Assembly: GCF_024661895.1 (NCBI RefSeq)
Contig: NZ_CP102453.1
Span: forward strand, 2,480,001-2,544,000
Direction: 5' to 3'
DNA from: Fundicoccus culcitae
GTDB lineage: Bacteria; Bacillota; Bacilli; Lactobacillales; Aerococcaceae
Length of the DNA: 64,000 nt
This document shows, in pieces, positions 60,607-64,000 of the stretch (position 1 is its first letter; every line of letters begins with the position of its first letter). The notes beneath the pieces are model-generated. The model was not told the DNA's origin. It did not search any database and saw only the letters and a list, made by a program, of their open reading frames with translations. The position numbers and the translations under genes were made by a program.

Positions 60607-61878
60607 ATGAATATACTAGGTTTTTTTACTGATAATATTTTACGCAACCCACCAATATTATTAGGATTAATTGCAGCGTTAGGGTTAATTCTTCAACGGA
60701 AAAGTATTTCTGAAATTCTTGAAGGTTCAATGAGTGCAGCGTTTGGAATGTTTATAATCGATGCAGGTGTAGGGATTATTGTTGGTTCAATTGCACCTAT
60801 AAATGGAGCTTTTCAGCAAGGATTGACTGAAGAAGCACAAGTTGGTTCTGTATTAACTGATGTAACCTTTACTGAAATTCATGGTGGTGAAGTTGGTTTA
60901 GCGATGTTCTTTGGTTTAATACTACACTTACTTATTGCACGATTTACCCCTGTTAAAACAATATTTCTAACAGGCCATATGTTGTGGTGGTTCCCATTCA
61001 TTTTTGTAGCTGCTGGAGTTGAAGCGGGGCTAACAGGGTGGATTCTAATCATATTTGGTGCTGTATTTTCTGCTTTATACTGGTCTTTCATGCCTTGGAT
61101 TATGCGGAAATTTATTTGGGATGTAACTGAAGATGAGTCGTTTTTAATTGGACATCCGACTGGAATGTTAAGTATTATTTCTGGTTTAGTTGCACGTAAA
61201 CTTGGGAATAAAGAGAAATCAACAGAAGATGTAAGGGTTCCAGAGAGTTTATCTTTCTTTAGAAATACTTCAGTTATGGGTGCTCTAGTTATTTTCTTAA
61301 TGTATTTAATTATTGCAATTTTCTTACCGATAGTTGTTCCAGAAGGTCAAAATACATTCTTTTATGCAGTAACACAAGGAATTACTTTTGGTTCAGGTTT
61401 GCTAGTAATGTTATATGGTGTACGCTTATTAATTAATCAAATTGTTCCAGCTTTCCAAGGTATATCAGAAAAACTTATTCCTGGAGCAATCCCTGCGTTT
61501 GATGTTCCTATTCTGTTTAATTATAAACCAAACGCTGTAATAATTGGGTTTGTAGTTGCAATGATTACATCAACGATTCTGATTGTTATAGCAAATACAT
61601 TTAATCTTTTCGGTGTATTGCTGATTCCATTAGTTGTTACTTCTTTCTTTGAAATAGGGGGAGCTGCAGTAGTTGGTGAAGGTCAAGGTGGACTTAAAGG
61701 CTCTATAATTGGGACAATAGTAGCTTCATTTGTTATGGTGCTTTTAATGGGAATATCCGTTATAGTGTTTAATGATACTATCAGAGATTGGTTATTAATT
61801 TTTGGTGGTAATGACTTTTCATTATTTGGACCGATTGCTAAATGGATAGGTGATTTACTTGCGGGGATTTTACAATGA
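60607..61878 (+). CDS. PTS EIIC component, UlaA/SgaT type
   Basis: 423 residues, about ten or eleven membrane segments. UlaA-type features include FTEIHGGEVGLAMFFGLILH near 93-112 and PAFDVPILFNYKPNAVIIGF near 297-316. Imports and phosphorylates a sugar or sugar acid. None of the ascorbate catabolic genes (ulaD, E, F, G) is present, so the substrate is probably another compound linked to the SIS protein encoded next. Confidence 0.88.
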   Translation: MNILGFFTDNILRNPPILLGLIAALGLILQRKSISEILEGSMSAAFGMFIIDAGVGIIVGSIAPINGAFQQGLTEEAQVGSVLTDVTFTEIHGGEVGLAMFFGLILHLLIARFTPVKTIFLTGHMLWWFPFIFVAAGVEAGLTGWILIIFGAVFSALYWSFMPWIMRKFIWDVTEDESFLIGHPTGMLSIISGLVARKLGNKEKSTEDVRVPESLSFFRNTSVMGALVIFLMYLIIAIFLPIVVPEGQNTFFYAVTQGITFGSGLLVMLYGVRLLINQIVPAFQGISEKLIPGAIPAFDVPILFNYKPNAVIIGFVVAMITSTILIVIANTFNLFGVLLIPLVVTSFFEIGGAAVVGEGQGGLKGSIIGTIVASFVMVLLMGISVIVFNDTIRDWLLIFGGNDFSLFGPIAKWIGDLLAGILQ

Positions 61879-62615
61879 CATTTGAATATTTTGATAAAGT
61901 AAGAGATATTTTGAAAACAGTTGAATTAGAAGAAAAAGATGTAATGAATAGAGTTAGTGATCTATTATCTAAAACAATTGAAGAAAAAAGATCTATTTTC
62001 ATATTCGGTGCAAGTCATGCAGGAATATTAACACAAGAATTATTTTATCGTGCTGGAGGACTTATGACCATTAATCCTATTTTTGGTGAATCTGTTATAG
62101 TTAATGTTAGTCCTATTACTCATACTTCTAAGATGGAACGATTAGAAGGATATGGAACTTTATTAGCAAATAAAACAAAATTTAAAAAAGAAGATGTATT
62201 GATTTTACATTCTGTTTCTGGGCGAAATCCAGTCACTATTGAATTAGCTATAGAAGCGAAAAAATTAGGAGTAAAAACAATTTGTCTAACTAGTATAGCA
62301 TACTCGAAGACCGTTAGTTCACGTCATTCTTCTGGAAAAAATCTTTATGAATATTGTGATTTTGTAATTGATAATCATGGAGAAATTGGTGATGGAACTT
62401 GTTCAATTCCAAATGTTGAACAAAAAGTGGGTCCTACTTCAACAGTTATTGGAGCTGCGATTTTAAATTCAATAGTTGTTGAAACAGTGAGAAAATTAAA
62501 GGAAAATGGAATGAAAACACCACCTATATTTTACAGTGCTAATTTAGATGATGGTGATGCCTTGAATCAACAATTATTTGAAGAATATCAAGACTCTATT
62601 CATTATGAGTATTAG
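61875..62615 (+). CDS. SIS-domain sugar-phosphate protein
   Basis: 246 residues, overlapping the EIIC gene by four bases. SIS fold: FIFGASHAGILTQELFYRAGG near 38-58, LHSVSGRNPVTIELA near 113-127 with the phosphosugar-binding Ser, and NVEQKVGPTSTVIGAAI near 181-197. Related to the UPF0309/YfhH and MurQ-like groups, which isomerise or cleave amino-sugar phosphates. Its place at the end of the PTS operon suggests it acts on the imported sugar phosphate, perhaps an amino sugar. Confidence 0.85.
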   Translation: MTFEYFDKVRDILKTVELEEKDVMNRVSDLLSKTIEEKRSIFIFGASHAGILTQELFYRAGGLMTINPIFGESVIVNVSPITHTSKMERLEGYGTLLANKTKFKKEDVLILHSVSGRNPVTIELAIEAKKLGVKTICLTSIAYSKTVSSRHSSGKNLYEYCDFVIDNHGEIGDGTCSIPNVEQKVGPTSTVIGAAILNSIVVETVRKLKENGMKTPPIFYSANLDDGDALNQQLFEEYQDSIHYEY

Positions 62616-62721
62616 CAACAATTGAACAGATAGAAATATATCTCAATTTCTAAAAGATTAAATGGAAAAATTCATATGATATATCCATCCTAAATTAATA
62701 GTATACGATGAGAATAATAAA

Positions 62722-62762
62722 AGTGAGTTGCTATGAAGATAAATAGCAACTCACTTTTTAGA
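62722..62762. terminator. Bidirectional terminator at the island's right end
   Basis: AAGTGAGTTGCTA and TAGCAACTCACTT flank a ten-base loop, with T and A runs. It serves the PTS operon and the converging helicase gene. Confidence 0.9.
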
Positions 62763-62772
62763 TAAAATAATA

Positions 62773-64000
62773 TTAAAACTCAGCCTTCTCCGGCTCAAAC
62801 TCCTGATACAAATCAATTGGCATCTTATTATGTAACGCTAACTGGATTTCAATCGGTTTCTCGTTTCGATGACTAATGGCATCAGCGGTTCCGATATAAG
62901 TATATCTTTGAGTTACATTATTAATAGTGCTGTATTTTCTGACAAATAAATGGAGAGTTACTCCATAATCGAGATTGTATATTAGTTTTTTTCCTAAAGG
63001 AGTTTCTGGTGATGCTGAATTAGGACTTTCCCATTGAAAGTGTTCTTGATTAATAAACTTATCTTTGTATTTTATTCTTTCGCTTATTTCTTCTTCTTTA
63101 TGTAGATTAATTATTAGACAATACGATTTCGAGTCTTTATCAAATAGAGTTACACCTTTTCCTGTAAGGGCTCTAAATGGTTTTCTGAAGTTCAATACAT
63201 ATGTTAAATCTTGTAAACTATATTCAGAATACAGTTTTAAAAATGGAGTACCGTAATTTGTTTTTCCTTGTTCTAATTGGTAGCGCAATAACCCATAGTG
63301 AATTAGGTCACTAAGGATAGTGTGATAAGTAGGATTCTTAATAATTTTTGTTAGTTGTTCATTAAATAAATATGTATCATCATTACCTTTAGTTAAAGTT
63401 ATAAAGTTATATTTTTTATTATGATTTGGATATCGTAATTCAAACATTTCTAATGCATGTAATGTAGAATCTAACTGATCGCCTTCAACGTATTTTTCCA
63501 CATTTTTAAGTGCAACTTCAAGTGTGAACGAATTTGTTGTTAATGCTAATTCTAGTATTGCTAAATCATGAGGTCTTTTCACTGGTAAAAAGCCTGAATA
63601 AGTTGAATAAATTGTCATAAAATCTTTATCAGAAATTATTTTTAAAATTTGACTATTATTTTTTTCTACTTTTGATAAAAATTGATAATAATTATCTGAT
63701 TTGTTAGCTGAAATTGATTCACTAAAAAAAAGTACTGGATCAGGTGCTCCTTCTAAAAGTAGATAATTTTGTAAATACCAAGGAATTCTTCCATTAAATG
63801 CACTTTTAAAAGTAGAATAATCCTCTTTTAAATATTTTAGAGAGTAAAAATTTTCATTTTCTAGTTGATTTAAGATTTGTTCTTTGGCTATTTTATCCAT
63901 TCGGATATTTGATGGACCAGGTATGCTTCTGAAATCATGTTTAACAGCATGCTTAATCTCTTTCTTATTTACAGAACGCGAACCATATAAGGCTATTGCG
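62773..64000 (-). CDS. DUF3427-type helicase, C-terminal part
   Basis: The frame stays open to the window edge, beyond the Met at 63900, so this is the last 408 codons of a longer gene. The visible part includes HDFRSIPGPSNIRMDKIAKE and a C-terminal DUF3427 domain (last 180 residues) with FQWESPNSASPETPLGKKLI, then VTLHLFVRK and YTYIGTADAI. Proteins ending this way are usually large DEAD/DEAH helicases, often with a PLD-type nuclease domain at the N-terminus, and are met in defence or DNA-repair contexts. The helicase motifs would lie outside the window. Confidence 0.75.
   Translation of the reverse strand, partial: AIALYGSRSVNKKEIKHAVKHDFRSIPGPSNIRMDKIAKEQILNQLENENFYSLKYLKEDYSTFKSAFNGRIPWYLQNYLLLEGAPDPVLFFSESISANKSDNYYQFLSKVEKNNSQILKIISDKDFMTIYSTYSGFLPVKRPHDLAILELALTTNSFTLEVALKNVEKYVEGDQLDSTLHALEMFELRYPNHNKKYNFITLTKGNDDTYLFNEQLTKIIKNPTYHTILSDLIHYGLLRYQLEQGKTNYGTPFLKLYSEYSLQDLTYVLNFRKPFRALTGKGVTLFDKDSKSYCLIINLHKEEEISERIKYKDKFINQEHFQWESPNSASPETPLGKKLIYNLDYGVTLHLFVRKYSTINNVTQRYTYIGTADAISHRNEKPIEIQLALHNKMPIDLYQEFEPEKAEF

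Overview
The window comes from a low-to-moderate G+C Gram-positive bacterium, most likely Lactobacillales of the Aerococcaceae/Carnobacteriaceae type; the family call is a weak inference from gene content. Supporting signs are strong AGGAGG ribosome sites, signal peptides of the MKK...VSAQ type, PTS and BglG-type regulators, cre-like sites, an ECF vitamin transporter and an MsmK/UgpC-type ATPase. No rRNA, phage, transposase, plasmid origin or CRISPR array is visible. One tRNA-Ala(GGC) gene lies on the minus strand at 14.5 kb.

Layout. 0-2 kb: end of an alpha/beta hydrolase, a YczE-like membrane protein and a secreted Ltp-repeat protein cut by an in-frame stop. 2.3-6.9 kb (minus): a ugp-type glycerol-3-phosphate ABC transporter behind a clear Pho box. 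7.7-13.9 kb: an ornithine/alanine-racemase-like enzyme, CoA-acylating semialdehyde dehydrogenase, iron alcohol dehydrogenase, a divergent LysR regulator and a second Ltp protein. 14.5-19.9 kb: tRNA-Ala, a YghU-like glutathione transferase, then alkaline phosphatase (second Pho box, Zur-like box) followed by two secreted proteins, one His-rich. 19.9-24.4 kb (minus): two small HMA metal-binding proteins, a P1B-type ATPase and a 99-residue protein, all behind FNR/Crp-type boxes at one fixed distance from the -10 box. 24.7-38 kb: an amino-acid permease and the complete oxidative ornithine pathway (racemase, 2,4-diaminopentanoate dehydrogenase, AKP thiolase, B12/PLP ornithine 4,5-aminomutase and its GlmL/MutL-type partner), a LysR regulator, a pyridoxal-kinase-like gene, a cobalamin riboswitch with a transcobalamin-like lipoprotein and an ECF S-component, and a cobalamin adenosyltransferase. 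The genes for using the pathway and for making its two cofactors available sit together. 38-40.6 kb: an arsenic-type cluster (ArsC fused to a helix-turn-helix domain, double rhodanese, aquaporin, ArsR). 41.4-50.3 kb: a peptide-type ABC transporter with two tandem DUF917 proteins and a hydantoinase-A-like protein. 50.8-62.6 kb: a visibly more AT-rich sugar island (ROK repressor, sugar ABC importer without its own ATPase, GH32 fructosidase, ROK kinase, then a PRD regulator, Ula-type PTS and a SIS protein). The window ends inside a DUF3427-type helicase gene on the minus strand.

Three features cut across genes. (1) A dispersed motif, AAATAAATATCNCTGCT, whose 9-base core occurs about 29 times by hand count; it sits mainly just upstream of ribosome sites in one orientation and between stop codon and terminator in the other, and is nearly absent from the AT-rich island. 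(2) Five TTGAY-N4-RTCAA boxes, each centred exactly 32 bp from the centre of a -10 hexamer (the -41.5 class II activator position). (3) Most long gene-free gaps hold local tandem arrays of 40-90 bp units, several with an internal palindrome, unlike each other in sequence.
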